NCBI RefSeq assembly: GCF_016313185.1
Contig: NZ_CP066218.1
Coordinates: 4,836,001 to 4,900,000 of the forward strand
Origin: Mycolicibacterium baixiangningiae
Lineage (GTDB): Bacteria > Actinomycetota > Actinomycetes > Mycobacteriales > Mycobacteriaceae
DNA: 64,000 nucleotides
Direction: 5' to 3'
The notes below the pieces were generated by a model that saw only the letters and a list, made by a program, of their open reading frames with translations, was not told the DNA's origin and did no database searches. Below are positions 33,304-41,921 of the stretch, piece after piece; within the stretch, counting starts at the first letter, position 1; each line of letters starts with the position of its first letter. Both the position numbers and the translations under genes were made by a program.

Positions 33304-34337
33304 AAAGGAATACGACCAGGTCGAAGCAACAGGTCAAGAAGGTTCTTCAAAAGATCCGGCTGCGGTATCTCGCGCACAAGGATGTCGCTCGCTTCTCAAG
33401 GACCGCCTCGTTCTCCATCTTCGACACCGATTACGAACAAGTGGTCTCGCGCATCATGTACAACGTCCACGCGATAGAGAAGGGTCTTGCTCGTACGGCT
33501 GACTTCCGCCCCGGGTTCGGCCGTAAAGCCTTGTCCGATCTGAACGACACCTTGGTCGTCTACCGCACCGCGGGTCATGATCTCGACGGTTTCGCATACG
33601 GACAAGGTGTCTCGATACTTCAGCGGTACCGCGAGTTGCACGCCAAGTTCGATCACGACGTGAGCTTCCTCGAAGAGATCGTCGATCCGGTGTTCCTAGA
33701 TGCCGTCGCGGACAGAGGAGTCGCGGGAACCAAGATTCTCCGACGTGCCGAAAAGCAAGACAATGATCAGAAGAACTTCTACCAGTTGGCGGCCGGCCGC
33801 AGCAGTGTCCGCCAATTCTCCGGCCGGCCGATCGATACTTCGAAGGTGATGGCCGCGCTGCGCGCCGCCGAGAAGACACCCTCAGTGTGTAACCGCCAGG
33901 GTTGGCGCGTCTACTGGGTGGAGGACAAGGACCTCGCGGCACGAGTCCTCGAGCACCAGAGAGGGTTTGGGCAACGACTGATGCCCGAGGTGCTACTGAC
34001 GATCACGGTGTCGAACAGCACGTTCCTCAGCCCGGTTGAGCGTAATGAGGCCTTCGTTGACGGTGGACTCTTCTCGATGTCCGTAATGTACGGCCTTGAA
34101 CATGAAGGGCTCGCCGCGGTGCCGCTCAACGCAATGATGTACTACAAGGATCAAGCTGCGGTGCGCGAGTTGCTGTCCATCGACGACTCGGAGATGATCA
34201 CCATGTTCATCGCGATCGGAGACTTCCCGGAGGAAACGGTTGTGCCGATTTCCGATCGGAAGCCTGCAGCCTCATTCGTCCGTCGACGCGGCGAAGGGTC
34301 GTCTGCAGCGCAGCCAGCAGTGATCGCCGGGCAGTGA
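33300..34337 (+). CDS. Nitroreductase-family protein coupled to the pyruvyl transferase
   Basis: The 345-aa protein has an N-terminal helical region of about 150 residues and a nitroreductase domain from YQLAAGRSSVRQFSGRPID onward, with TPSVCNRQGWRVYWV and AVPLNAMMYYKDQAAVRELL typical of FMN-binding nitroreductases. It starts with GTG overlapping the previous stop by 4 bp. Nitroreductase-like genes occur next to pyruvyl transferases in some glycan loci, but the reaction is unknown. A flavin-dependent tailoring step is my inference. Confidence 0.8.
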   Translation: MKRNTTRSKQQVKKVLQKIRLRYLAHKDVARFSRTASFSIFDTDYEQVVSRIMYNVHAIEKGLARTADFRPGFGRKALSDLNDTLVVYRTAGHDLDGFAYGQGVSILQRYRELHAKFDHDVSFLEEIVDPVFLDAVADRGVAGTKILRRAEKQDNDQKNFYQLAAGRSSVRQFSGRPIDTSKVMAALRAAEKTPSVCNRQGWRVYWVEDKDLAARVLEHQRGFGQRLMPEVLLTITVSNSTFLSPVERNEAFVDGGLFSMSVMYGLEHEGLAAVPLNAMMYYKDQAAVRELLSIDDSEMITMFIAIGDFPEETVVPISDRKPAASFVRRRGEGSSAAQPAVIAGQ

Positions 34338-34379
34338 AACGAGCACGGCTGTCGGGGATTACCCGTCTCAGCTCATCAC

Positions 34380-35813
34380 CTACGCCGTAGACGACTTCTT
34401 CGCGCTGTGCCGCTGGCGAAGCGTGACTCCGGATTCTGCTTTGGATGAAGATGCCGCGCTGTCTTCGCCGTAGTAGCTGTAGCTGTAGCTGTAAGCCGAG
34501 CCGCCTCGAGTCGGCGTCATGGTGAATACCGCACCGAGAACTGAAGCTCCGACGTCCGTAAGACTGCCGACCGCGTGGGTCAGCTGGTCACGCCTAGTCT
34601 GTCCGAACCGCGCCATGATCAGCACACCGTCGGCCCCTGCTGCCAGAATCGCAGCATCGGTGACCGCTAGCAACGGGGTGCTGTCCACGATGACGTAGTC
34701 GAAGCGAGTGCGCAGTTCTTTGAGCACCTTCTTCGCCGCCAACGAACCCAGCAGCTCGCTCGGATTCGGAGGGATTGCCCCCGACGTGAGGACACTCAGA
34801 CCAGGGAAACGGCTCTCTTGCAGGGCGTCGTCTAGGGAGGCTCCGCCGCTGAGTACCGTGCTGAACCCGACGGGACCCACCATGTCGAGGTACTTGTGCA
34901 GTGTGGGGCGCCGCATATCGCCGTCGACGACCACCACACTGTGCTCAGCTTCCGCCAAGGCCAATGCGATATTGATTGCCGTGGTCGACTTCCCCTCGCT
35001 GGGAACAGAACTCGTCACAACGATCACACGCGGAGGATTGTCCACCGCTAGGAATTGCAGATTCGTCCGCAACTTGCGGAACGCCTCGGCGATGGACGAA
35101 TTGTCGCTCTCAAACGGAATTGCCGGTTGCTTGCGCCGCTCTTTGTCGAGTGGGATGGTCCCTACGATCCCGGCACCTGTGATCTCTTCAACGGTCTTTC
35201 TGTCCTTGACCGTGTTGTCCAGAAGATCGCGCAGAAGTGCGAGTCCAATTCCGACGACTACGCCCAGCGCCAATCCGATTGCGAGGATCCGCTTCGTCTG
35301 CGGGACCACCGGTGCGTCAGAAATTGATGCACGCTGTTCCACCACCACCCGGGCGTCTGGCCGAGCACCGGCTTCGGGCGTCTCCAATTCCCGTACGAGC
35401 GTGACGAACTCGTCCGACATCGTATTCGCGATGTCGCGGGCCCGGACGGGCGAAGAATCCAGCACCGAGACATTTATCAGCACCGTGTCCGCTTTTGCGC
35501 TCGCTTTGACCTTCTGCCGCAGCGCTTCCGAGCTCATATCGAGGCCGAGCTTGTCAATTGTGCGCTGCGCCAGCGTTTCGCCTTTGATCAGCTCGCTGTA
35601 GGAAATCACCCGCTCCTGAGAGAAGCGGTTGCCCTGGTAGGTCTCGGCAAGTGTGGATCCGGCGGACGTCGACACGAAAAGTCTCGTGGACGCCTGATAC
35701 AGCGGGGTGGTCAGCAAGATCGTCGCTACCGCGCCCAGGAGAAAGACCACAATCGTCGCACAGACGGTGATCCACCTAGATCGCAGCGACTTAACGATGT
35801 CCTGCAGGTTCAA
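34380..35813 (-). CDS. Wzz-type chain-length regulator fused to BY-kinase (copy 1, Tyr-rich tail)
   Basis: The 477-aa fusion has an N-terminal Wzz domain with two membrane segments (about residues 14-35 and 175-195) and a cytoplasmic BY-kinase domain: Walker A TSSVPSEGKSTT, Walker A' VVVVDGDMRRP, Walker B YVIVDSTPLL. The C terminus has a tyrosine cluster SAYSYSYSYYGED, the autophosphorylation site of such kinases. It should control polymer length and export by cycles of phosphorylation. It starts with TTG. Convergent with the nitroreductase gene. The phosphatase at 46554 is the likely partner. Confidence 0.92.
   Translation of the reverse strand: MNLQDIVKSLRSRWITVCATIVVFLLGAVATILLTTPLYQASTRLFVSTSAGSTLAETYQGNRFSQERVISYSELIKGETLAQRTIDKLGLDMSSEALRQKVKASAKADTVLINVSVLDSSPVRARDIANTMSDEFVTLVRELETPEAGARPDARVVVEQRASISDAPVVPQTKRILAIGLALGVVVGIGLALLRDLLDNTVKDRKTVEEITGAGIVGTIPLDKERRKQPAIPFESDNSSIAEAFRKLRTNLQFLAVDNPPRVIVVTSSVPSEGKSTTAINIALALAEAEHSVVVVDGDMRRPTLHKYLDMVGPVGFSTVLSGGASLDDALQESRFPGLSVLTSGAIPPNPSELLGSLAAKKVLKELRTRFDYVIVDSTPLLAVTDAAILAAGADGVLIMARFGQTRRDQLTHAVGSLTDVGASVLGAVFTMTPTRGGSAYSYSYSYYGEDSAASSSKAESGVTLRQRHSAKKSSTA
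34473..34496 (-). repeat. Hexanucleotide repeat encoding the Tyr-Ser tail of the BY-kinase
   Basis: GTAGCT occurs three times in tandem (34473-34490) and is followed by the variant GTAAGC. On the coding strand these encode Tyr-Ser units of the kinase's phosphorylation tail. Gain or loss of a unit would change the tyrosine count without shifting the frame. Confidence 0.7.
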
Positions 35814-35937
35814 CGCAACCCCTTAATAAAAGAACCATGCGGCTTCGATGTCCACGCAACGAACATCGGAAGCCTCAAAATCAAACTGCCTGGCGCCACG
35901 CCGCGACCTGCATAGGTGTACAGCCAACTTGGTGAAC

Positions 35938-36357
35938 TCACGACACGATAGTGCCGGGAGGGGCTTGGACTGGGAGCTGGCGGACGAGCCCCATGGAACC
36001 GGCCGCATATTCCGGCAGCGACTGAGTGGATTCCGTATTGATCAACCGCATGTTCACGGCCGACATACTTGTGTCGCCACTACATCCCTCGGCGACGTAC
36101 TCGATCTTCCGGTCGAGGCGGCAATCGAGTTTGTCGCCGGCCAAGTTTTTGATCACAACTTCGGTGTGAGGGGCCGCGCGATCAGAGATCGTGTGGGCCA
36201 ATCGGGATTCCCCCAGAAATTTCCGCTCATCGAGGGAAGAGCTCCAGACCGCTATTTGCCTCTCACTCACTGCCTTCCCCAACGCATCGAGCAGCTGGTC
36301 GCAAGTGCAGACATACCCCCCCAAAGGCAAAGATCCTGAGTGGATCGCAGTGAGCAT
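35938..36357 (-). pseudogene. Remnant of a DUF4012-family protein
   Basis: The frame encodes the C-terminal part of a DUF4012 protein: CDQLLDALGKAVSERQIAVW, SSLDERKFLGES, then VVIKNLAGDKLDCRLDRKIEY and SAVNMRLINTESTQSLPEYA. Full-length members have roughly 600 residues with an N-terminal membrane segment; here about 130 remain. An in-frame TGA sits a few codons upstream (near 36370), no ribosome site precedes the frame, and it stops right after GLVRQLPVQAPPG. DUF4012 genes often sit in actinobacterial polysaccharide loci, so this is a decayed member. Confidence 0.6.
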
Positions 36358-37076
36358 CTCAGAATGCGCTCAGGTTGTCAACGCGAACCATGGTTGCCGG
36401 GCGCGCCAATTATCACGGCGACTTAGTTGGCCAAGGAGCTGTTTGGCACGGCCGCGCTTGATCGAAAAATCGTGCGCAAATCACCATTCCTGGCAACAGC
36501 TTCACAGCCCACCCGGAACTCGACACTGTGCCGACGTGAACACGAAATACTATGCCCCCCAGTGCTTTTAGGCTGACGGCCGATGCGGATCAATGCCGGA
36601 CCTCGGCAACTGCGCGACGCTCTGCGATATTCAGCAACTTTACGAAGACTTCCGCCTACGATCCGGCCGCCTATCACGTAGGAAGCCGCGGTTCACGCCG
36701 TGTCAAGTCGTTAGCTTGGGCGAACGGCTTAGGAAAGGAAACCATCGAGCCGGAAAAGGTTAGCTAAAAGAAAGATAGAGAGGCTGACGTCAACTCCATC
36801 ATCCGGATGCTGAGCGGCTGATACTTTGCGGCAGCGAGTTATGGCAAGGCCTCGAGCGCTCATCCCAACGGCCCGGTAATCACACGGCTTCTCCCAAGCG
36901 CGTGGCGACCTGTCGGACACGAGGTTGAACATGCAGACGAGGTCGACAACGACTCGCCCCAATCCTGATGCCCGCAAGAATAGCGACGCCGTTCACCAAG
37001 GAGCTGCTGCCTCGCGGGTGATCGGCTAGCGCAATGAGTTAGGCGTGGCACCGACCTCTATGCCGCGGATGCCGTT
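36358..37076. other. Low-GC non-coding stretch with no recognisable gene
   Basis: Over 719 bp I see only short frames without ribosome sites or family motifs on either strand, and base composition clearly lower in GC than the core region. It is probably debris from the loss of neighbouring genes such as the DUF4012 gene. No transposase motif could be found. Confidence 0.5.
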
Positions 37077-37829
37077 TCAGGCCTTCGCCGCCTCGAACAC
37101 CTTCTCGCCACGGAGAAGTCCGTAACGAGAAACATATGGCTCCTCGGCGGTGAACTCAGCCAGCTCGAAACCTGCAGTCTTAATCCGGTCGCGCACGTCG
37201 CGTCCGAACATTCTGACGTGGTCGTCCTGGCCGAAGTATCGAACGCGGTCAGCCTTGGAGGTGTGAGTCGGGTCCTCGTAGGTCCGATCCCATCCCTCTA
37301 CGATCGGGAACATCAACAGTGCATGTCCGCCAGGCCGGAGAATGCGGTGGATTTCTCGAAGTGCCTTCGTGTCGTCGACATGTTCGAGAACGTGGGAACA
37401 GACAACTAGGTCGACGGATGCGTCCGGCAGGTCGATCGCCTCTATGTTGATGACGATGTCGGCGGCACCTGGTTCGAGGTCTGCGGACTGGTACGCAGAT
37501 GATCGGCTGCGAAACAGCTTGGCGAGCACCTCTTCAGGCGCGAAGTGCAGAACTCGGGCGCCGTCCACCGCATCCGGGTGGGCCGAAACCCACAAGCCCA
37601 TGAGGCGGTGGCGCTCCTTCGAGAAACACTTCGCGCAAACCGCACCTCCGCGAGGAGGGTTACCGAAGGGCAGGAATTTGCCAGAGTATCCGCAGAGATT
37701 GCACTCATATCTCTCGACCCGCAAGAGGTTCGCAGTTCCCTTGAGTAAATAGAACGCCGATGGGCTTGCGTGACGGATCCCCCTGCTAAGCCTCGTCTTT
37801 AGTCCTTGCGCTGTCGCGGTCATCCCCAT
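37077..37829 (-). CDS. SAM-dependent methyltransferase with N-terminal zinc ribbon
   Basis: The 250-aa protein begins with a zinc-ribbon-like segment (YECNLCGYSGKF ... AVCAKCFSKERHR, two C-x2-C pairs at about 41-70) and continues with a class I methyltransferase domain: VLHFAPEEVLAKLF, SADLEPGAADIVIN, VDLVVCSHVLEHVDD and LREIHRILRPGGHALLMFP. It probably methylates a sugar or precursor of the surface glycan. It is a separate unit in low-GC surroundings, on the same strand as the HTTM gene 198 bp upstream. Confidence 0.85.
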   Translation of the reverse strand: MGMTATAQGLKTRLSRGIRHASPSAFYLLKGTANLLRVERYECNLCGYSGKFLPFGNPPRGGAVCAKCFSKERHRLMGLWVSAHPDAVDGARVLHFAPEEVLAKLFRSRSSAYQSADLEPGAADIVINIEAIDLPDASVDLVVCSHVLEHVDDTKALREIHRILRPGGHALLMFPIVEGWDRTYEDPTHTSKADRVRYFGQDDHVRMFGRDVRDRIKTAGFELAEFTAEEPYVSRYGLLRGEKVFEAAKA

Positions 37830-38027
37830 TGGATCAACTTACCAACTACAGGCATAGTGCGGCGGCCTGAGGCAGCCTGTCACAGCGCTGATGTCCATAA
37901 GGCGGTGCAGCGAACTGGTCACCAGTCTGAATGTCGATCACTCTGACCGACGCCCGTCGACTCAACGGCCTGCCGGGATCGCCGTGTGAGCTTCGTCGGT
38001 TACGGCACCGGCCAGCGATATGAGCGC

Positions 38028-38966
38028 TCAGGCTGGGCTGAGCTTTTCCTCTTCTCGCCTCGATGGCCGCGCATGCCCTAGCTTTTTCGCTGCCCACGCG
38101 ATGACTGGAGCGAAGAATATCGCGTACGCGAGCAGGTTGTCTGCGAAGTTGATACCGAGCCCCAGATACACTCCGACATGGAAGCCGATTACGAGCAGGA
38201 GCCATATTCTAAAAAGAATTGGAAAGAAGACCACAAGAATCAGTCCACCTTCAGCGATCAACGTAGCGTAGTCGAGGAATTTCCAGAACACGCTGCTGTC
38301 GATGTTCAGGAGCCACGGACCGAGCGGACCCAACTTTTCGCCGAGGGCCAGGTCTCTTGCCACATAACCCCGCGTCGCAAACCTATCTGGCGAAACCCAT
38401 CCGCCCGCAACCTTCGGCACGGCTGCCGAAAGCATGGCCCAGCCGATCGTCATTGCATAGAGGAGAACAGGAAACCCGCTGACAGCGACCGGATTCTGCA
38501 TCCGGCGCCGCCTGAAGATCGCGTCGACCGACCACATGCAACCCCACCCCGTGAAGGCCAGGAAGACCGGGGCCAACTCGAAAAGGATGAAGTGGTCGAC
38601 TTTGGAGAAGGAGTACGAAATCCCAGAGCTGCATATCAGGGCGATCGAGAGCCCCACCGACGCCGGTAGCGTCCACAGCCCTACCGCGACCATCCCTCCG
38701 AACAGGACTTTTGCTGCCATGAGCGCATACAGCGTTGTGAGGTCAGGAGGTGCGGACAGCCATGCGAATAGTCCAGGGCGTGGGTTGACGAAATCCGCTG
38801 GCACATTGGCGATCCAGGTTACGTCGCCGGGGAAAATGATCACCCAGATACCGAAGACAATTCGAAGTGCGGCCAAGACTCGTGGGTCTGGAGCGTACGC
38901 ACGCGCAACCCTCGCCAGGCGTGATTCGATCCGGGCGATCACAGGACCATCGTCTTCCAGGTACAC
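38028..38966 (-). CDS. HTTM-like integral membrane protein
   Basis: The 312-aa protein has about eight hydrophobic segments and resembles the HTTM (horizontally transferred transmembrane, vitamin K-dependent carboxylase-like) family: LRIVFGIWVIIFPGDV, SGISYSFSKVDHFILFELAP, a Trp-rich GWGCMWSVDAIFRRRR and ALIAEGG-type ends (TLIAEGGLILVVFFP). Its start lies 28 bp inside the preceding gene, so the two are translationally coupled. Function unknown; a membrane tailoring role in the glycan pathway is inference. Confidence 0.7.
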   Translation of the reverse strand: MYLEDDGPVIARIESRLARVARAYAPDPRVLAALRIVFGIWVIIFPGDVTWIANVPADFVNPRPGLFAWLSAPPDLTTLYALMAAKVLFGGMVAVGLWTLPASVGLSIALICSSGISYSFSKVDHFILFELAPVFLAFTGWGCMWSVDAIFRRRRMQNPVAVSGFPVLLYAMTIGWAMLSAAVPKVAGGWVSPDRFATRGYVARDLALGEKLGPLGPWLLNIDSSVFWKFLDYATLIAEGGLILVVFFPILFRIWLLLVIGFHVGVYLGLGINFADNLLAYAIFFAPVIAWAAKKLGHARPSRREEEKLSPA

Positions 38967-39418
38967 GGCTGTTCGCCGGCTACGGAAGAATCGGACACGC
39001 GCACTCTAGACGCTTGCCAGCATATCCGAACGGCCGTGGCGTCGATCCCTGAATCAATTTCGTCGATCCGCTCCCGTAACCACATTCTGACCGGGGGTGA
39101 AATATGTGACGGTTCGCTGTCTCGGAAGACATAGTCGAATGACGGGCGCGCAGTCGAGAAGCGGAAATCAGCCATGAGCTCGACGACCGGGATTTGTCGT
39201 ATCGAGCCATTGCTTCCGATCGCCTCTACGTGAGCGAAAGTGACTCCGACTGTTCCGTCACCCTTCGCGGCAGGACCGAAACTCGGCATTCGAATACTCG
39301 GATAGGGCTCGGGCCTTATCGCAAATGATAAGTAACCCTGTCCAATGAGTAGCAACGCAAACGCGACGACGACGATCAATCGCCAAGGCGTCTTGTTCGT
39401 ACTCTGCCCCGTGACCAC
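38939..39418 (-). CDS. Single-pass membrane protein coupled to HTTM gene
   Basis: The 159-aa protein has one N-terminal membrane helix (WRLIVVVAFALLLIGQGYLS, about residues 12-32) and an extracytoplasmic domain of about 120 residues with two cysteines (ICWQ and EQPC) that could pair. I chose the GTG at 39418 because GGAGGGGGAGC precedes it at good spacing; an open frame reaches 39607. Its end overlaps the HTTM start by 28 bp, so the products probably work as a complex. I do not recognise the family. Confidence 0.65.
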   Translation of the reverse strand: MVTGQSTNKTPWRLIVVVAFALLLIGQGYLSFAIRPEPYPSIRMPSFGPAAKGDGTVGVTFAHVEAIGSNGSIRQIPVVELMADFRFSTARPSFDYVFRDSEPSHISPPVRMWLRERIDEIDSGIDATAVRICWQASRVRVSDSSVAGEQPCTWKTMVL

Positions 39419-39691
39419 AAGCTCCCCCTCCGCCTCCGCCTCCGGGTACTTCGATATCAGAGCATGCTGCCGACCGTTGGCCGACCTCGTTCGAATAGTA
39501 GTGGGCTCGAGCGATCCGCACTCGGGTGGCGTACAACAGATTCCGCCGGATCGATGCTTGGCCCGTAGACGGGTAACCAGGCGGTGCAGTCGACTTGACA
39601 TCCACACCGTCTCATCGTTCGCGTTCGACGAGGTCGGTGGCGCACCGACGTCGCGGTATACGGACTCGTCACAAGGGGGTCCGCCCGGCGG

Positions 39692-40606
39692 TCAGGACGC
39701 AGCGCTACTCGAAGTAGGTCTCGCGTACTCGTGGATTCGATAGTTGAATAGCGCCGCCAGGCGCCCATACCCTTTGAACAGATTGACAAATGGCTCCGCC
39801 TGCAGCCCTCTACCCATGGCCAGCCCGAGCCCGAGCGCAAAAACGCTGTACCCCGCGCGCAGGACGCTCACCGCCAGCCACGCCGGCGACAGGTCCCCGT
39901 GCTTCCGGCGTATCCGGGTCTCGGCGATGCCATTCCGGATGGCTCTGCGGCGAGTCCATCGCAGGGACAACCGATTGTTCGGTACGTCCTCGTACACCAC
40001 CGCCTCGGCGCAGAAGACGATCCTGCACCCGGATTTCCTTATCCCCCAGAACAAGTCCCAATCCGAACCGCCAGTCAGGGAGAAAGACGGGTCGAATCGG
40101 GGAGAGCCCGCCCGGTGCCAGGCTTCACGGGTCAGCAGCGTGTTGTTGGTAGCCGCACTCGGAAGTTCAAGACCACTCTCCTGAATCCGGCGTTGCAGGA
40201 AGCCTCCTCGCTCAACCCACTTGGGTGTCTCTCCAGGAAATACGCTCACTACAGGGCCTTGTACGACATCGGCTTGGGCGCGTCGAGCGTATGTGGTGAG
40301 CGTGGAGAGCCACTCGGGCGAAACCCACTCGTCGTCATCCACGAAGATGATCGCTTGATGACGGTCGCTGAAGTGATCCAGCGCCCGGTTTCTCGCTGCC
40401 GCGATGCCGGGCTCGGGCTCTACCAGATACAGGGGCCGAAGTGGGTGGTTGGTCGCAACGGCGCGGGCTGATTCCTCGGCGTCATTATCGACCACGACAA
40501 CTTCCGCTGCGACTGAACCGACGGCTGTTGCAAGGCTATCCAGCAGATGCAGCAGCGCTGATGGTCGACGATATGAGGCAATTGCGATCAGATAGTTGTC
40601 CGTCAT
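39692..40606 (-). CDS. Family 2 glycosyltransferase
   Basis: The GT-A fold enzyme (304 aa from ATG 40606) has LIAIASYRRPSALLHLLDSL, VVVVDNDAEESARA, PGIAAARNRALDH and the metal motif IIFVDDDEWVSPEW, followed by GGSDWDLFWGIRKSG as acceptor-side segment. C-terminal hydrophobic helices (residues about 240-270) suggest membrane association. It should transfer a sugar to the lipid-linked repeat unit. Start uncertain: in-frame ATGs at 40687 and 40723 would add up to 39 residues that overlap the divergent pyruvyl transferase gene. Confidence 0.85.
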   Translation of the reverse strand: MTDNYLIAIASYRRPSALLHLLDSLATAVGSVAAEVVVVDNDAEESARAVATNHPLRPLYLVEPEPGIAAARNRALDHFSDRHQAIIFVDDDEWVSPEWLSTLTTYARRAQADVVQGPVVSVFPGETPKWVERGGFLQRRIQESGLELPSAATNNTLLTREAWHRAGSPRFDPSFSLTGGSDWDLFWGIRKSGCRIVFCAEAVVYEDVPNNRLSLRWTRRRAIRNGIAETRIRRKHGDLSPAWLAVSVLRAGYSVFALGLGLAMGRGLQAEPFVNLFKGYGRLAALFNYRIHEYARPTSSSAAS

Positions 40607-40721
40607 CTTGCCATTCTCGTCGGTGTAGGCGGGAGCACGCAGTCCCCTGACTGTCACGGAATCATGCGATGGTTGGTTCGGCGTCATCGACTTGACCACA
40701 GCACCCCGATCGACCACCATC

Positions 40722-41921
40722 ATGTCGAGGGTCCTTGACCGGGCGATCCGGTCCGACTTGTGGTGCGCTTACAGGGGGGCGCGGGCTATAAGCTACACGA
40801 GATCGACGGGGAGGAGTCGGGGGTTGGGACCCGGTAAAGAGTTACCCGCCCTTTTCGTCCTTGGAAGTGGCCAGGACGACAATGTCGGCGATGTGGTCCT
40901 GCGGCGCGAATACTTCGACCGCCTTCGTCGATTCGGGCGACTGCATATCTATCTCGGACCGGCGTCAGATGATTTCCTCAAGAGTCTGGCGCTTCAAGAA
41001 TCCGACGTCATCTACGGCGACCTCCGGAAGTGGCACTCAGCCGCCTGGGGAGCCCTTTTCCGTGGGCCAGTTTGGTTCGTCGACAAGCCCGGTGAGCTTC
41101 TGGTCGACGGCCGTAGCTTCCGCCGCAACGTGAAGTTCCTGCCGTTGATCCTCGGCGTCAGGGCTCGCAGAGGGCAGGTGCTCCGCTTGGGAGTGGCAAT
41201 GCGAGCGGAAAATCAGTCGTACGTGAAGATTCTGCGTCCGCTCTTCCGGTTATCGACGTGCGTTCGATGGCGCGACACTGATTCGAGAACAGCTTTCGGC
41301 TTCGGTGAGGTCGGTCCGGATTGGGCGTTCGGTTGGGAGTCGGCCGCCCGGGACGTCTCGGACGTCACTGGTGGTGACATCGCGGTCACGTACCGGGCAG
41401 ACCGAGAGCCGCCATCCGACACCATCATCGACTCGATCCGCGCGTTGGCACGCGCCGGTTCGAGGCGCGTGGTCGTGGTCACCCAGGTCCGCAGAGACGC
41501 AGAACGTAGTGCCGACCTGGCGTCACGCCTTGGCGGAGAGCTCATTCCGTGGCCCGCCGAGCGGTCGTTAGCAGAACACGAAAATGTTCTTCGCGAGGTC
41601 TACCGAAACAGCGCCATGGTGATAAGCGACCGCCTCCACGCTCTGATCGTCGGAATGACGGAAGGTGCAGTCCCCGCGTGCGTCACTGACCACAGAGACG
41701 CCAAGGTCGGCCGGCACCTCGACGCGGTGGGGTTCCACCGCTCCACAATCGCCGTCGGAGACACAAGCCCGGCTGCACTGACCGATAATCTCGCGCAGCA
41801 CCTACTGAGGCGTAAAGAGGCACTCACCGCGGTGCGTGCGGCGCTCGATTACCTCGACAATCTCACTGAACAGTTCGCAGCCCTCGCGTTTGCGCGATGG
41901 CCGAAAGGGACTTTCCCTTGA
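40722..41921 (+). CDS. Polysaccharide pyruvyl transferase family protein (copy 2)
   Basis: The 399-aa protein is a second, divergent member of the pyruvyl transferase family: LFVLGSGQDDNVGDVVLRREY near the N terminus, GFGEVGPDWAFGWES, VVVVTQVRRDAERS and the closing signature MVISDRLHALIVGMTEGAVP followed by TDHRDAK. It probably adds a pyruvate ketal to a different sugar from copy 1. The flippase start overlaps its stop, coupling the two genes. Start taken at ATG 40722 (MSRVLDRA); an ATG at 40692 is also possible. Confidence 0.8.
   Translation: MSRVLDRAIRSDLWCAYRGARAISYTRSTGRSRGLGPGKELPALFVLGSGQDDNVGDVVLRREYFDRLRRFGRLHIYLGPASDDFLKSLALQESDVIYGDLRKWHSAAWGALFRGPVWFVDKPGELLVDGRSFRRNVKFLPLILGVRARRGQVLRLGVAMRAENQSYVKILRPLFRLSTCVRWRDTDSRTAFGFGEVGPDWAFGWESAARDVSDVTGGDIAVTYRADREPPSDTIIDSIRALARAGSRRVVVVTQVRRDAERSADLASRLGGELIPWPAERSLAEHENVLREVYRNSAMVISDRLHALIVGMTEGAVPACVTDHRDAKVGRHLDAVGFHRSTIAVGDTSPAALTDNLAQHLLRRKEALTAVRAALDYLDNLTEQFAALAFARWPKGTFP

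Noticed and set aside
36423..36767. Short frames on both strands in the low-GC gap
   Set aside because: No ribosome sites, no hydrophobic or conserved pattern; consistent with random open frames.
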